Positions 63,634 to 64,000 of a stretch of 64,000 bases of DNA are shown here, piece by piece (position 1 is the first letter of the stretch; every line of letters starts with the position of its first letter). The notes under the pieces were generated by a model. It was not told the DNA's origin and made no database searches. It worked only from the letters and a program-made list of their open reading frames with translations. Both the position numbers and the translations under genes were made by a program. Source of the stretch: Catalinimonas alkaloidigena (GTDB lineage: Bacteria > Bacteroidota > Bacteroidia > Cytophagales > Cyclobacteriaceae); assembly GCF_029504655.1 (NCBI RefSeq), contig NZ_JAQFIL010000001.1, positions 5,647,001 through 5,711,000 on the forward strand, in the 5' to 3' direction.

Positions 63634-64000
63634 TTATTCACCGCCTCCGCCACGAGAGCTGCGTCCTCCGCTACTTCTGCTGGGAGAAGAGCTTCTGGAG
63701 GGTGATGAGCTTCTGTTATAGCTTCCGCTGCTCCTGGATGGAGAGTAAGAGCTATTGCTGCGAGAACGGCTGTTATAGCTGGGAGAAGAACTTCTACTGT
63801 TACTTCTTGTGCCATAGTTGCTACGTGAATTGTAGCTGGGGCTAGAAGAATATGTCCTTCTGGAAGGACTTGTACTACGGTAAGAGTTGCTTCTGCTGCT
63901 TCTGGTAGCTTCAGTGGCAGAATATGTTCTGCTACCTCTGCTGGCAGGCGTTGAACTTCTGTATACTCTACTTGACTCAGCAGATCCTGCACTTGATCTT
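63634..64000 (-). CDS. Arg/Ser-rich low-complexity protein, C-terminal part (cut by window edge)
   Basis: A frame open to the window edge, ending SSGGRSSRGGGGE before TAA at 63634-63636. It is about 120 residues of Ser, Arg, Tyr, Pro, Asn and Gly with repeated short words such as SSSPSR, SPSYNSR and SRSN. The alternate minus-strand frame, stopping at 63630, is Ala/Val/Leu-rich and reads like a shadow of this repeat. Ser/Arg-rich tails of this sort occur in exported Bacteroidota proteins of unknown role, where the N-terminus carries a signal peptide. The N-terminal part cannot be seen, so no function is assigned. Confidence 0.65.
   Translation of the reverse strand, partial: RSSAGSAESSRVYRSSTPASRGSRTYSATEATRSSRSNSYRSTSPSRRTYSSSPSYNSRSNYGTRSNSRSSSPSYNSRSRSNSSYSPSRSSGSYNRSSSPSRSSSPSRSSGGRSSRGGGGE

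Noticed and set aside
63630..63992. A 120-residue Ala/Val/Leu-rich open frame on the minus strand
   Set aside because: It is a shifted reading of the Ser/Arg-rich repeat frame, lacks a family and has a composition explained by the AGC/AGA/TCT repeat codons.

Overview
The window reads as a chromosome segment of a free-living, probably marine or plant-detritus-associated member of the Bacteroidota, most likely Cytophagales-like. This is an inference from gene families, not from a marker gene. Signs are a FecR-type anti-sigma factor, the alternative Bacteroidota GlmU-like protein, the NagB/PIG-L fusion, a BT_3928-like membrane protein, many lipoproteins, TAnnTTTG-like promoter boxes and moderate GC. 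No rRNA, tRNA, CRISPR array, transposase or phage gene was recognised.

Region 1 (1-23.6 kb) is a polysaccharide and uronic-acid island. It holds a partial FecR gene, an S1 sulfatase, mannonate dehydratase (uxuA), an SDR-type mannonate oxidoreductase (uxuB-like), a three-gene TRAP transporter, two secreted Gfo/Idh/MocA oxidoreductases, a PmoA-like/ThuA-like fusion, two tandem LacI regulators, a GH67 alpha-glucuronidase and a GH10 xylanase. Together they suggest cleavage of glucuronoxylan outside the cytoplasm, TRAP uptake of the uronate and conversion through fructuronate and mannonate to KDG. The isomerase, KDG kinase and KDPG aldolase are not here. Between uxuA and uxuB lies a complete cyanophycin module: isoaspartyl peptidase, cyanophycinase and cyanophycin synthetase.

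Region 2 (23.6-32.3 kb) is more accessory. It has an Mrr-like nuclease-domain protein with a long novel N-terminus, a FUSC membrane protein, a DUF4160/DUF2442 pair lying between two diverged direct repeats, and an AKR-MFS-SDR-DoxX operon divergent from an AraC regulator with a tandem-site operator.

Region 3 (32.3-44 kb) carries agmatine-to-putrescine conversion (aguA, aguB), katG, a small lipoprotein plus chagasin-like inhibitor pair, a heparinase II/III-like protein and a large secreted PIG-L deacetylase. Region 4 (44-64 kb) is mostly housekeeping and envelope: DUF1080 lipoprotein, NagB/PIG-L, a VOC protein, a frameshifted acyl desaturase, an ECF sigma factor, an M23 peptidase, a methyltransferase, GlmU-like, GlmS, DUF2911, MurB, CdaA, FolP, BT_3928-like, AroK, a FadL-like porin and the C-terminus of an Arg/Ser-rich protein.

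The points most worth a second look are the repeat-flanked DUF4160/DUF2442 cassette, the cyanophycin cycle set inside the hexuronate genes, the LacI-type operator and the AraC-type tandem sites, the stacked intergenic palindromes at 9.6 kb, the homopolymer frameshift in the desaturase, and the Arg/Ser-rich protein whose true frame is not the obvious one.
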